From positions 225,552-289,551 of the forward strand of contig NZ_FRFA01000001.1 of assembly GCF_900143535.1 (NCBI RefSeq): a stretch of 64,000 nucleotides of DNA, given 5' to 3'. The stretch comes from Tateyamaria sp. Alg231-49 (GTDB lineage Bacteria > Pseudomonadota > Alphaproteobacteria > Rhodobacterales > Rhodobacteraceae). Position 1 is the first letter of the stretch, and each line of letters begins with the position of its first letter. The position numbers were made by a program, and so were the translations under genes. Below the pieces are notes generated by a model that did not search any database, was not told the DNA's origin, and saw nothing but the letters and a program-made list of their open reading frames with translations. Of this stretch, positions 34,663 through 44,149 are shown in pieces.

Positions 34663-36108
34663 CTAGCGCGCGCAAGCCAAAAGTGCAGGTACGTCCAGAT
34701 GTGTTTCCAGATGATCAGCCAACATATCCAGAGTCGTCTCAACGGTTTGGTCGTAAGCTGTAGCGCTCGTTGCGACACCAAATCCGGCCAACCACGCCGC
34801 GCGAAACCCGTCATCTCGGAACATTCCATGCAGATAGCTGCCTGCAACGCGTCCGTCCGGGCTGATCGCGCCCTCGTCTTGTCCGGCCACACGGGCAAAG
34901 GGGCGCGCACGATCCGGGCCTTCACTGCGGCCGATGTGGATTTCATACCCATCAAATTGCTGCCCGGTCGGCACATGCAACGCCTCAACCGTGGTCAGTC
35001 GTTTGTCCCCGGTCATGGTTGTCTCAACGTCCAGAAGGCCAATGCCGCTTGCTTGCGCAGGCGGGCCTTCGATCCCATCCGGGTCATCCACCCCGCGCCC
35101 AAGCATCTGAAACCCACCACAGATGCCCAGAACTTGCCCGCCACGGCGGTGATGAGCGCGGACATCCTCGTCCCAGCCTTGTGCATTGAGAAAGGCGAGA
35201 TCACCGATGGTCGACTTTGACCCTGGAATGATCACGACATCGGTATCGCCCGGCAGCGGCTGGCCTGCATGCAACATAGTCACGCGCACGCCCGGTTCCT
35301 GCGCCAACGGGTCCAGATCGTCGAAATTGGCGATCCGAGACAGCTTGAGGCACACGATGTGAAGGCCGGTGTCTCGTTTAGGTGTGGCAATGTCCAAAGC
35401 GTCCTCGGCAGGCAACTTCCACGCATCGCCAAACCACGGCACGACACCAAAACCGCGCCAGCCTGTGTGGTCGCCGATCATGGCATATCCATCATCAAAC
35501 AGACGGGGATCACCACGAAACCGGTTGATCAGAAACCCTGCGATCATGGCGGCATCGTCTGGATCGATCACAGCCTTGGTCCCAACGATCTGAGCGATCA
35601 CTCCGCCCCGATCAATGTCGCCCGCCAAAATCACCGGGCAGTCCGCGGCCCGTGCAAAGCCCATATTCGCGATGTCACCCGGGCGCAGGTTGACCTCTGC
35701 CGGACTGCCCGCCCCTTCGACGAGCACCAGATCATATTGCGATTTCAGGCGCTCAAAGCTGTCGAGAACAGGTGCCATCAGCTTCGGCTTGAGATCCGAA
35801 TATTCCCGCGCTTTGACGGTGGCCATGCGCTTGCCCTGCACAACAACCTGAGAGCCAACATCGGTTTCAGGTTTCAGCAAGACGGGGTTCATATCGGTGT
35901 GCGGCGACACCCCACAAGCCATCGCCTGCAAAGCCTGTGCGCGTCCAATCTCGCCACCATCTTGCGTTACGGCGGCATTGTTCGACATGTTCTGCGGTTT
36001 GAAGGGCGCAACAGACAGCCCTCGGCGTAATGCCGCGCGGCACAGCCCTGCAACAAGCATGGATTTGCCAACGTTGGAGCCCGTGCCTTGGATCATCAGG
36101 GCGGTCAC
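34663..36108 (-). CDS. cobQ: Cobyric acid synthase CobQ
   Basis: CobQ amidates side chains b, d, e and g of adenosylcobyrinic a,c-diamide, using glutamine and ATP. The 481 residues contain the dethiobiotin-synthetase-like NTP site GTGSNVGKS (8-16), the [13 protein letters not shown] region, and a C-terminal class I glutaminase domain with nucleophile Cys330 in [11 protein letters not shown]. It lies apart from the main plus-strand cob operon. No cobalamin riboswitch is visible in the 86 bases before the divergent small gene. Confidence 0.96.
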   Translation of the reverse strand: MTALMIQGTGSNVGKSMLVAGLCRAALRRGLSVAPFKPQNMSNNAAVTQDGGEIGRAQALQAMACGVSPHTDMNPVLLKPETDVGSQVVVQGKRMATVKAREYSDLKPKLMAPVLDSFERLKSQYDLVLVEGAGSPAEVNLRPGDIANMGFARAADCPVILAGDIDRGGVIAQIVGTKAVIDPDDAAMIAGFLINRFRGDPRLFDDGYAMIGDHTGWRGFGVVPWFGDAWKLPAEDALDIATPKRDTGLHIVCLKLSRIANFDDLDPLAQEPGVRVTMLHAGQPLPGDTDVVIIPGSKSTIGDLAFLNAQGWDEDVRAHHRRGGQVLGICGGFQMLGRGVDDPDGIEGPPAQASGIGLLDVETTMTGDKRLTTVEALHVPTGQQFDGYEIHIGRSEGPDRARPFARVAGQDEGAISPDGRVAGSYLHGMFRDDGFRAAWLAGFGVATSATAYDQTVETTLDMLADHLETHLDVPALLACAR

Positions 36109-36194
36109 AATAAGGTCTCTTTCACTGCTCAGCTTTGCCCTGATTGAACGCTACATTCTGCTTCATCGCATCATAAGGAAAGAACGGAAAGCCC

Positions 36195-36347
36195 ATGCTG
36201 GATTTCACGAACACTCCCGAGCGTCGCCGCAAAGCCAAAAAAGCGCGCGAACGGAAAACGATGTTGCTTCTGGGTCTCGCGATCCTGATACCGGCGGCTG
36301 CAAGTGCCATTGATCTACAAAGCCTTGGCTTGCTGACCGGTAGCTAA
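36195..36347 (+). CDS. 50-residue single-pass membrane peptide
   Basis: A 51-codon open frame from ATG 36195 to TAA 36347. The product has a very basic N-terminus (RRRKAKKARERK, residues 10-21) and then one hydrophobic helix (MLLLGLAILIPAAASA, residues 23-38). A purine-rich GGAAAG site precedes the ATG, and a strong terminator follows at 36381-36414. The basic-then-hydrophobic layout, ribosome site and own terminator together argue that it is a real small gene. Function is unknown. It is divergent from cobQ. Confidence 0.7.
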   Translation: MLDFTNTPERRRKAKKARERKTMLLLGLAILIPAAASAIDLQSLGLLTGS

Positions 36348-36380
36348 AACCGCGACCTTTAATTCGTAAACTATTTTGCC

Positions 36381-36414
36381 AACCGCAAAGCCTTAGTCGG
36401 CTTTGCGGTTTTGC
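36381..36414 (+). terminator. Rho-independent terminator after the small membrane peptide gene
   Basis: AACCGCAAAGCC and GGCTTTGCGGTT form a perfect 12-pair stem around TTAGTC, followed by TTGCG. It could also act on the other strand, after cobO (stop 36613), where A-rich flanks give a T-run. Confidence 0.85.
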
Positions 36415-36612
36415 GATTCTCAACCTTTGAGAGTGCCATAACGCAGCAAAATACCATCAAGATTCTACTTATTCTGGTAGTTGCCCTTACAAATCTCATC
36501 CGCCGGTAGAATGTGGCCAGAATGCGGCCACTATTCCCTGCCCGCTCCTTTGGGAACTGGAACGCTGTGCGCATATTTTGTGTGGCATTGGGCGCCTACT
36601 GGTTCCGAGAAC

Positions 36613-37224
36613 CTAGAATTCCACACCTTTCTGCGCCTTGACCCCCAGATCCTTGAACGGGTGTTTGATGAGCGTCATCTCGGTCACCAAATCCGCCGCC
36701 TCGATCAGCTCTGGCTTGGCATTGCGGCCTGTCAGCACCACGTGGGTCATGGGTGGTTTTTGCTCCAGCAGGAAATCGACCACCTCGTCGATGTCCAGAT
36801 AGTCATAGCGCAGTGCGATGTTGATCTCGTCCAGCAGGACAAAGTCGACCTCGTCGTCCAGTATCTGCTCCTTGGCGATCTCCCAGCCCTTCTTGGCGGC
36901 CATGATGTCACGATCTCTATCCTGCGTTTCCCAGGTAAAGCCTTCGCCAGACACAAAGAACCGGCACTCATCAGGGAAACGGTCACGCAAGAAGGTCTTT
37001 TCCCCGGTGTCCCAGTTGCCCTTGATGAATTGGACCACGGCGCAAGGGATACCGTGCGAAATGCAGCGCATAATCATGCCAAAACCGGACGACGATTTCC
37101 CTTTGCCCGGCCCCGTATGGACAATGATCAGACCTTTTTCCTCGGTCTTGGTTTCCATCATCTTATCGCGGGCCGCCTTGATCTTTTTCATCTTGGCGTT
37201 GTGGCGTTCGGTGATGTCGTCCAT
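36613..37224 (-). CDS. cobO: Cob(I)yrinic acid a,c-diamide adenosyltransferase CobO
   Basis: CobO (BtuR type) transfers the 5'-deoxyadenosyl group of ATP to the cobalt of reduced corrinoids. The 203-residue product has the modified P-loop GPGKGKSSS at 38-46, the FIKGNWDTGEK motif, LDEINIALRYDYL and the C-terminal GRNAKPELIEAADLVTEM. ATG at 37224 is chosen from family length; the frame is open further up. It is transcribed away from the riboswitch-headed cob operon. Confidence 0.96.
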   Translation of the reverse strand: MDDITERHNAKMKKIKAARDKMMETKTEEKGLIIVHTGPGKGKSSSGFGMIMRCISHGIPCAVVQFIKGNWDTGEKTFLRDRFPDECRFFVSGEGFTWETQDRDRDIMAAKKGWEIAKEQILDDEVDFVLLDEINIALRYDYLDIDEVVDFLLEQKPPMTHVVLTGRNAKPELIEAADLVTEMTLIKHPFKDLGVKAQKGVEF

Positions 37225-37365
37225 GGGCAAGGCTCCGGAGGTTTGAGGTCTGCACTTTGTTTGGCATGGCTGCGAGGCAATCGCCAGAGCACAAAGCTGC
37301 ACGTGGCGTCTGAGTTGACACAACCCCGCTTGACTCGCACCCAAACCGCGCGCACTACGGTTTCG

Positions 37366-37546
37366 CTGGTGCCCGGGGCAACTTGGGTGAAAAGGGAATG
37401 CAGACGGGTCAGCGCGACCCCGAAACGCAGCCGCCCCCGCGACCGTGACCGGAGAAGGTCGCCCATTGCCACTGACCCAAAGGTCGGGAAGGCAGGGCCG
37501 CCACCGAGGGAAACCTCGACATCCGCAAGCCGGGAGACCTGCCAGC
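37366..37546 (+). ncRNA. Cobalamin (B12) riboswitch 1
   Basis: The conserved core elements occur in order on the plus strand: GGTGC near 37368, AAAAGGGAA near 37391, a CCGCCCCCGCGACCGTGACCGG segment, the B12-box GCCACTG near 37468, GGGAAGGC near 37487, and AAGCCGGGAGACCTGCC near 37527-37544. A CCGGA/TCCGG hairpin with a downstream GTTTTT (about 37561-37594) may be the expression platform. It should repress DUF1636-cobW-cobN and the following genes when adenosylcobalamin is plentiful. Confidence 0.95.
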
Positions 37547-37646
37547 ATGACGTTTACGAAACCGGACGGGGTGTTCCGGGTGTCGGGAGTTTTTGGCCCT
37601 CGCGCCACCCGCCATCCCTGCCCACGCCCAAACCATGGGATAAGAG

Positions 37647-38021
37647 ATGAGCGACCTGCCCCCCGTCGAATTGTTGGTCTGCGTCAAATGCCGCCGCGAG
37701 ACTGAGGTGCCCGAAGGCGGCACCCGACCCGGTGAAGTATTGCACGCCGAACTGGCGGCCCGCACCATGCCCGAAGGGGTGACCCTGAAAGCGGTGGAAT
37801 GCCTGTCCAACTGCTCCTCCGGCTGTTCGGTCGCAGTGCGCGGCGGGGCCCAGCGCTGGACCTATGTCTACGGCAACCTCATGGAAGACCGTGACGCCGA
37901 TATGGTTGTCGACGGCATTGCCAAATACGCCGCCACTCCGGATGGTCTTGTCCCGTGGCGTACCCGACCCGAACATTTCCGCAAGAACTGCATCGCCCGC
38001 ATCCCTCCGCAGGAGTTTTGA
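37647..38021 (+). CDS. DUF1636 family metal-binding protein
   Basis: A 124-residue cytoplasmic protein of the DUF1636 family. Two N-terminal cysteines in CVKC (13-16 region) and two more in CLSNCSSGC (52-60 region) resemble the thioredoxin-like ferredoxin layout and could bind a metal or an iron-sulfur cluster. The family is regularly found beside cob genes under B12 riboswitches, as here, suggesting a role in cobalt handling; this is contextual. It is the first gene after riboswitch 1, two bases before cobW. Confidence 0.85.
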   Translation: MSDLPPVELLVCVKCRRETEVPEGGTRPGEVLHAELAARTMPEGVTLKAVECLSNCSSGCSVAVRGGAQRWTYVYGNLMEDRDADMVVDGIAKYAATPDGLVPWRTRPEHFRKNCIARIPPQEF

Positions 38022-38023
38022 AC

Positions 38024-39079
38024 ATGGCCAACCTCAACAAAATCCCCGTCACCGTCATCACCGGCTTTCTAGGGTCGGGCAAGACGACCCTTGTCCGCCA
38101 CCTGATGCAGAACCCGCAAGGCAAGCGGCTGGCCGTTATCGTCAACGAGTTCGGTGATGTGGGTGTGGACGGCGAAATCCTGAAGTCCTGCGCCATTCCC
38201 GAATGCCCGGCGGAAAACATCATGGAACTGGCCAATGGATGCATCTGCTGCACGGTTGCGGATGATTTCATCCCCACAATCGAGGCCCTGATGGCCATCG
38301 ACCCGCAGCCTGAGCACATCCTGATTGAAACCAGCGGTCTTGCGCTGCCAAAGCCGCTGCTCAAAGCCTTTGACTGGCCCGATATCCGCAGCAAGATCAC
38401 CGTGGACGGTGTGATTGCGCTGGCTGATGCCGAAGCTGTCGCTGCGGGTCGCTTTGCCCCGGATGTCGCCGCGGTTGATGCACAACGTCTGGCCGATGAC
38501 TCGCTGGATCACGAAACGCCTTTGTCCGAGGTGTTCGAGGACCAGATCGCCTGCGCAGATATCATCCTGCTGACCAAGCCCGACCTCGCAGGGCCAGAGG
38601 GCATTGCGCGCGCCAAGGAAGTGATTGCCGCCGAAACACCGCGCCCCCTGCCCGTGGTCGAAGTGGCCGAAGGCGCCGTGGACCCGCGCGTGATCCTTGG
38701 CCTTGAGGCCGCCGCCGAAGACGACATCGACGCTCGTCCCTCTCATCACGACGGGCACGACGATCATGAGCATGACGATTTTGAGTCCGTGATCATCGAC
38801 ATCCCCGAAGTGAGCGACCCAGCCGAGCTGGTTGCGCGGATCGAAGAGATGGCGAAATCACAGAACATTCTGCGCGTCAAAGGCTATGCTGCCGTGACCG
38901 GCAAACCGATGCGCCTGCTGGTGCAAGCCGTCGGTGCACGTGTGCGCCACCAGTTTGACCGTCCGTGGGGTCCGAATGAGACGCGGCAGGGCCGTTTGGT
39001 CGTGATTGCCGAACATGACGACGTGAACGCTGCAGCCATCAGCGCCGCTTTGGTCAAAACTCCGGCAGCCGCTGAATAG
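38024..39079 (+). CDS. cobW: CobW, G3E-family GTPase for cobalt delivery
   Basis: A 351-residue metallochaperone GTPase thought to deliver cobalt to the CobNST chelatase. Walker A GFLGSGKT is at 14-21, the metal-binding CxCC is C73, C75 and C76 in GCICCT, and TKPDL supplies guanine specificity. A histidine/aspartate-rich loop (SHHDGHDDHEHDD, about 236-248) is an extra metal-binding stretch. It lies between DUF1636 and cobN under riboswitch 1. Confidence 0.95.
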   Translation: MANLNKIPVTVITGFLGSGKTTLVRHLMQNPQGKRLAVIVNEFGDVGVDGEILKSCAIPECPAENIMELANGCICCTVADDFIPTIEALMAIDPQPEHILIETSGLALPKPLLKAFDWPDIRSKITVDGVIALADAEAVAAGRFAPDVAAVDAQRLADDSLDHETPLSEVFEDQIACADIILLTKPDLAGPEGIARAKEVIAAETPRPLPVVEVAEGAVDPRVILGLEAAAEDDIDARPSHHDGHDDHEHDDFESVIIDIPEVSDPAELVARIEEMAKSQNILRVKGYAAVTGKPMRLLVQAVGARVRHQFDRPWGPNETRQGRLVVIAEHDDVNAAAISAALVKTPAAAE

Positions 39080-39091
39080 CAAAGGTGCCAC

Positions 39092-42000
39092 ATGCACGTC
39101 GTCTTTCGCGAAAGCCATGGGCTAGAAGAGACCGAGACACCCACCGATCTGGGGCAAACGCCTGCGGATCTGGTGGTGCTATCGTTCTCGGACAGTGACC
39201 TTGGCGCGTTTGGCGCGGGCTGGCATCGTGGTGGCGGTGCGGATGGCATGCCGACTCTGCGGCTCGCCAATCTTGTTGGGCTAAAACACCCGCTTTCGGT
39301 CGACACCTATGTTGAGCAAACGCTTGCGGGCGCCAAGGGCATCCTGATCCGGCTGATCGGTGGCGTGCCTTACTGGTCCTATGGGCTGCAACAGGTGCGC
39401 GCACTGGCTGAAGCCAAAGGCATTGCACTCGCCGTGCTGCCGGCCGACGGGCGGGTGGATACGCGGTTGGACGAGATGTCTACTTTGCCGGTGTCGACGC
39501 TTCGGCGCCTCGCACATCTCTGCGACACCGGAGGTGCGGTTGCCGCGCAAGCCGCGTTGGCGCAAATGGCGCTGGCGTCGGGCCTTTATGCAGGACCGGT
39601 GCGGGGTGCCAAGTCTTTGCCAATGGTCGGTGCTTGGACGCCGGAACACGGGTTGTCCTGCCCATTGATCCACGCCGAAGACGATCGTCCCCTTGTGATC
39701 GTCACTTTCTACCGCGCTTATCTCGCGGCGGCCGATCTTTCGCCCATTGAAGCGCTGTTTGACGCTTTGCGGCAGCGCGAGTTTCTTGTGTTGGGGCTGT
39801 TTTCACCCTCGCTCAAGGCCCCTGATGCAGCGCGCTGGATGTCCCGCCAGATTGCTGGCCTCGGTCCTTGCGCCATCGTCAATGCCACCGCGTTTTCCGG
39901 CAAAGGCAAGGACGGCACATCCCCGTTGGACGCAGGCGACGTGCCGGTGTTTCAGGTTGCCCTTGCAACGTCGACCCGCGACATGTGGGAAGAGGCGGAA
40001 CGCGGCCTTTCCCCCGCCGACCTTGCGATGCATGTGGTTTTGCCAGAGGTGGACGGACGTTTGTTCGCGGGCGTGTCCTCGTTCAAAGAGCCGCAGGCCC
40101 GAGATGCAGACCTGCAATTCTCGCGCTATGCTCACAAGGCAGACTTGGCGCGGACACAAGCCGTGGCCGATAAGGTCAAGGCGTGGACGGATCTTGGCCA
40201 AACAGCGCCGAAAGACCGCCATTTGGCGCTGGTTCTCAGTACTTATCCTGGCAAAGACTGGAACATGGCCCATGCCGTAGGACTCGACGCATTGGCGTCA
40301 GCAGAGGCGATCCTCGAAGACTTGGGAGATGCTGGCCACAGCACAAGGCGTGAGGGCACGCCTCTCGATCACGCCTTGGGTCATGAGACACTCACATGGC
40401 CGCTTGAAGCTTACAAATCCGCGCTCGCCGACCTGCCTCAATCGCTTCAGGACGACCTGACGGCTGCGTGGGGAGACCCCGCAGACGAAGTGCTGGACGG
40501 AAAATTCCAATTTCCGGCTCTGCGGCGGGGCAACGTCACCATCGCTTTGCAACCCGAGCGCGGCACGCCGGAAGCGCGCGACGACGACTACCACGACCTC
40601 GGCCGCACACCGCGCCATGCTTATGTCGCCTTTTACCTTTGGTTGCGCACGCAGGCTCAGGCCTTCATCCACATTGGCGCACATGGCACACTGGAATGGC
40701 TACCGGGTAAATCCGTCGCCTTGTCCGATGCCTGCTGGCCAGAGGCGCTCGTTGGGTCCACCCCTGTCCTCTACCCCTTTATCGTCAATGATCCCGGCGA
40801 AGCTGCACAGGCCAAACGGCGTATCGGGGCAATGACCCTTGGCCATCTGCCGCCGCCCATGAAGGACAGTGCAACACCAGATCGTCTGTTGCGCCTTGAA
40901 ACGCTGCTCGACGAATTTTCCAATGCCGACGGTCTTGACCCCAAACGCCGCGACCGCCTCCAGGAGGACATCCGCGCCGAGGCTCAGGCGCTGGGGGTCG
41001 AAGATGACCTTGGCCTTGCCCGCGCAACGTCCACAGCCGAAGCGATCACCCGCATCGACCGATTTGTCTGCGACATCAAGGAAAGCCAGTTTGGCGACGG
41101 GTTGCACATCTGGGGACGGGGCACACCGACCGGTGCGCCTGACGGGCAGGCCGCGTCGGTGAATGCCGAAACCACCAACCTCATCGCCGCTCTGAACGGG
41201 CGACGCATCCCCGGTGGCCCATCCGGCTCTCCTTATCGCGGACGCACCGATGTTTTGCCCACCGGGCGCAACCTGTTCACCACTGATCCACGGTCTGTGC
41301 CGACCCGGGCGGCCTATGCACAAGGCGTCAAACTGGCCGAGGAACTGGTACGCCGCCACTTGCAGGACAATGGCGATTGGCCGCGGGGCCTGATCGTCGA
41401 TCTGTGGGGGTCGGCCACCATGCGCACGGCAGGCGAAGAATTCGCGATGGCGCTGCACCTTTTGGGGGTCAAGCCGGTCTGGGATGCCGGATCAGAACGT
41501 GTCTCCGGCATTGAAGTCCTTCCCATTACGGACCTCGATCGTCCCCGTCTGGACGTGACCTTGCGCGTCTCGGGGCTATTCCGTGACGTGTTCCCGACGC
41601 TGTCTGCTCTGTTCAACCAGGCGGTCCGCACACTTGCCGCGCGCGACGAAGCCCCCGACTGGAACCCTTATGCAGGGCGGCAGGCGTCCGCGCGCGTCTA
41701 TGGCCCTGCACCGGGCAGCTTTGGGCTTGGTATGGGAGCCGACCTTGAAACATTCACCGAAGAAAGCCGCGCGGCGGCAGGGCGCGCGTGGCTTGCCGCA
41801 AGTGCATACGCGTTGGATGGCAGTGACGCTATCAAGGACGCGCACGGCATACGTCAACGTGTGGCGCTGGCCGACAGCTTTGTACACCTGCAGGACCTGC
41901 CGGAAACGGACGTCCTTCTGGCCTCTGACTACGCCGCGCATGAGGCTGGGTTTGCCGCCGCCCAAGCCGTCACGGGTGGCAGTGCAGCCCTGTACCACCT

Positions 42001-42373
42001 CGACAGCACCAACCCGGACCACCCCCGCGCCCGCGCCCTGCCCGAAGAAATCGCCCGCGTTGTACAGGCCCGCGCGGTGCAGCCTGCATGGCTGGCAGGC
42101 ATGATGCGCCACGGCTTTCGTGGTGCTGCCGAGATTGCGGCAACGCTGGACCATATGGCCGCCTTTGCGCACCTCGCAGGCGTGGTTCAACCGCACCTTT
42201 TTGACCTCTATCACGAAGCAACACTTGGCGATCCGCAGGTTGAAACCTTCCTGCGCGACGCAAATCCCGGCGCGTATCGGGCGATGATTGACCAGTTCGC
42301 GGCACTCGACGCTGCTGGCCTGTGGCAAACCCGGCGCAACTCGATCCGCGCAGCCCTTGAGGCCGCGCAATGA
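39092..42373 (+). CDS. cobN: Aerobic cobaltochelatase subunit CobN
   Basis: CobN is the 1093-residue large subunit of the ATP-dependent chelatase, which inserts cobalt into hydrogenobyrinic a,c-diamide. Motifs of the CobN/BchH family are visible, including HIGAHGTLEWLPGKSVALS, and GRTDVLPTGRNLFTTDPRSVPT. The AAA+ partners CobS and CobT are not in the window. AAGGTG precedes the ATG. Its stop overlaps the cobG start (ATGA). Confidence 0.96.
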   Translation: MHVVFRESHGLEETETPTDLGQTPADLVVLSFSDSDLGAFGAGWHRGGGADGMPTLRLANLVGLKHPLSVDTYVEQTLAGAKGILIRLIGGVPYWSYGLQQVRALAEAKGIALAVLPADGRVDTRLDEMSTLPVSTLRRLAHLCDTGGAVAAQAALAQMALASGLYAGPVRGAKSLPMVGAWTPEHGLSCPLIHAEDDRPLVIVTFYRAYLAAADLSPIEALFDALRQREFLVLGLFSPSLKAPDAARWMSRQIAGLGPCAIVNATAFSGKGKDGTSPLDAGDVPVFQVALATSTRDMWEEAERGLSPADLAMHVVLPEVDGRLFAGVSSFKEPQARDADLQFSRYAHKADLARTQAVADKVKAWTDLGQTAPKDRHLALVLSTYPGKDWNMAHAVGLDALASAEAILEDLGDAGHSTRREGTPLDHALGHETLTWPLEAYKSALADLPQSLQDDLTAAWGDPADEVLDGKFQFPALRRGNVTIALQPERGTPEARDDDYHDLGRTPRHAYVAFYLWLRTQAQAFIHIGAHGTLEWLPGKSVALSDACWPEALVGSTPVLYPFIVNDPGEAAQAKRRIGAMTLGHLPPPMKDSATPDRLLRLETLLDEFSNADGLDPKRRDRLQEDIRAEAQALGVEDDLGLARATSTAEAITRIDRFVCDIKESQFGDGLHIWGRGTPTGAPDGQAASVNAETTNLIAALNGRRIPGGPSGSPYRGRTDVLPTGRNLFTTDPRSVPTRAAYAQGVKLAEELVRRHLQDNGDWPRGLIVDLWGSATMRTAGEEFAMALHLLGVKPVWDAGSERVSGIEVLPITDLDRPRLDVTLRVSGLFRDVFPTLSALFNQAVRTLAARDEAPDWNPYAGRQASARVYGPAPGSFGLGMGADLETFTEESRAAAGRAWLAASAYALDGSDAIKDAHGIRQRVALADSFVHLQDLPETDVLLASDYAAHEAGFAAAQAVTGGSAALYHLDSTNPDHPRARALPEEIARVVQARAVQPAWLAGMMRHGFRGAAEIAATLDHMAAFAHLAGVVQPHLFDLYHEATLGDPQVETFLRDANPGAYRAMIDQFAALDAAGLWQTRRNSIRAALEAAQ

Positions 42374-43515
42374 CGATCAAAGGCTGGTGCCCGGGGGCTT
42401 ACCGCCCGATGATGTCCGGCGACGGGCTTATCATACGGGTGCGCCCACGGCTTGGACGTTTGATGGCAGATCAAGTGCTTGGCCTGTGTTCCTTGGCTCA
42501 AGAGTTCGGCAACGGCATCATTGACCTGACAAGCCGTGCCAATCTCCAAATGCGCGGCGTGCAGGAAGACGCACACCAACAGGTATTGGACGCATTGCAG
42601 TCGCTTGGTCTACTTGACGACACACCCGCGCTGGAAAGCCGGCGCAATATCACCATCACGCCGCATTGGCAGGTCGGTGACATCAACCAGCACCTCCACG
42701 ACAGTCTTTGTGACCAAATAAGCGACATGCCCGAACTGCCTGCCAAAATGGGCGTGGCAATCGATGCAGGGGCCCGTCCCGTCCTTCAGAGCACACCCGC
42801 CGATTTCAGGTTTGAGGCAGGCGTCGGTACCGATCTTATCCTGCGTCTGGATGGCCTGACGCTTGGGCGGTCCGTAACGCCAGACACAGCAGTTTCAGCG
42901 CTCATCGAGGCTGCGCAGTGGTTTGTCAGTTCAGATGGCTTCGCATCAAAGCGAATGGCGCATCACGTCAAACGCTACCCACCGCCTGATCAGTGGAGTG
43001 TGCATGCCTCTGCTGCGCCCGGCAGAGCCCTGTCGCCCGGCACAATGGCCCAAGGGATTGCCTATGGCGCCGCGTTTGGAAGCTTGGACGCTTTGGCCCT
43101 CTCCAACCTCGTGGCGGACAGTCAAGCAACTGCGATGCGTGTCACTCCCTGGCGCGTGTTTGTGCTGGAAGACGCGCAGCCCGCTGTGGCCCAAGGATTT
43201 GTCACCGAGGCGCGCGACCCGATTTTGTCTGCCCATGCCTGCCCCGGTGCGCCGGCTTGCGAGGCGGCAACTGTGGACACACGCACATTGGCGCGTGCTC
43301 TCGCAACATTGCACCCAAACGGCCTGCACGTGTCTGGCTGCGCCAAGGGGTGTGCACATCCCAAGTCCTGCGCGACCACGCTTGTCGGCCAAAACGGCGC
43401 CTTCGACCTTGTGGAGCAGGGCCATCCATGGGATCAGCCCCGCCAGCGTGGACTAAGTGCCACCGAGATACTGCGCGCTCCAACACCCGACCAACTGATG
43501 ATGCTCAAGGCCTGA
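42370..43515 (+). CDS. cobG: Precorrin-3B synthase CobG
   Basis: CobG is the oxygen-dependent enzyme that makes precorrin-3B by ring contraction chemistry, a marker of the aerobic pathway. The 381-residue product belongs to the nitrite/sulfite reductase-like family. Cluster cysteines are visible in HACPGAPACE (about 292-301) and SGCAKGCAHP (about 325-334). It starts within the cobN stop codon and is followed four bases later by cobH. Confidence 0.93.
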   Translation: MTIKGWCPGAYRPMMSGDGLIIRVRPRLGRLMADQVLGLCSLAQEFGNGIIDLTSRANLQMRGVQEDAHQQVLDALQSLGLLDDTPALESRRNITITPHWQVGDINQHLHDSLCDQISDMPELPAKMGVAIDAGARPVLQSTPADFRFEAGVGTDLILRLDGLTLGRSVTPDTAVSALIEAAQWFVSSDGFASKRMAHHVKRYPPPDQWSVHASAAPGRALSPGTMAQGIAYGAAFGSLDALALSNLVADSQATAMRVTPWRVFVLEDAQPAVAQGFVTEARDPILSAHACPGAPACEAATVDTRTLARALATLHPNGLHVSGCAKGCAHPKSCATTLVGQNGAFDLVEQGHPWDQPRQRGLSATEILRAPTPDQLMMLKA

Positions 43516-43519
43516 CCAT

Positions 43520-44149
43520 ATGCCCTACGAATACCAGACCGATGGCGCGGCCATTTACCTCCAGTCCTTTGCCACCATCCGATCCGAGGCTGACCTTTCG
43601 CGCTTTGATGCGGACGAAGAACAAGTCGCTGTGCGGATGATCCATGCCGCTGGCATGGTGGGGCTGGAACAGTTTTGCCATTTCTCGCCCGGTTTTGTGC
43701 CTGCGGCGCGGGCTGCCCTCGAAAACGGGGCACCGATCCTGTGCGATGCACGCATGGTGTCCGAAGGGATCACGCGACCCCGCCTTCCTGCCGATAACGC
43801 GGTGATCTGCACGCTGCATGACGAGGCGGTCCGCCCCTTGGCCGCGGAAATGGGCAACACCCGGTCTGCCGCTGCGCTGGAGTTGTGGCGGCCCCACCTT
43901 GGCGGGGCCGTAGTGGCCATTGGCAACGCGCCCACGGCTCTGTTTCACCTGCTCAACATGCTAGAAGATCCCGACTGCCCTCGCCCCGCGGCCATTATCG
44001 GTTGTCCAGTCGGCTTTGTCGGCGCAGTGGAATCCAAAGACGCGCTTTGGGCCGACCAGCCTGTACCTTGCTGCATCGTGCAAGGGCGCTTGGGTGGCAG
44101 TGCCATAACTGTGGCGGCCGTCAACGCCATCGCGAGCCGCAAGGAATGA
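43520..44149 (+). CDS. cobH: Precorrin-8X methylmutase CobH
   Basis: CobH moves a methyl group from C-11 to C-12 to make hydrogenobyrinic acid. The 209 residues start MPYEYQTDG, contain the catalytic histidine in RMIHAAGMVG (about residue 39) and the GCPVGFVGAVESK substrate segment. No unusual feature. Its stop overlaps the cobI start by four bases. Confidence 0.96.
   Translation: MPYEYQTDGAAIYLQSFATIRSEADLSRFDADEEQVAVRMIHAAGMVGLEQFCHFSPGFVPAARAALENGAPILCDARMVSEGITRPRLPADNAVICTLHDEAVRPLAAEMGNTRSAAALELWRPHLGGAVVAIGNAPTALFHLLNMLEDPDCPRPAAIIGCPVGFVGAVESKDALWADQPVPCCIVQGRLGGSAITVAAVNAIASRKE

Noticed and set aside
36109-36194. Possible riboswitch before cobQ
   Set aside because: The 86 bases are too few and contain none of the B12 riboswitch core elements.
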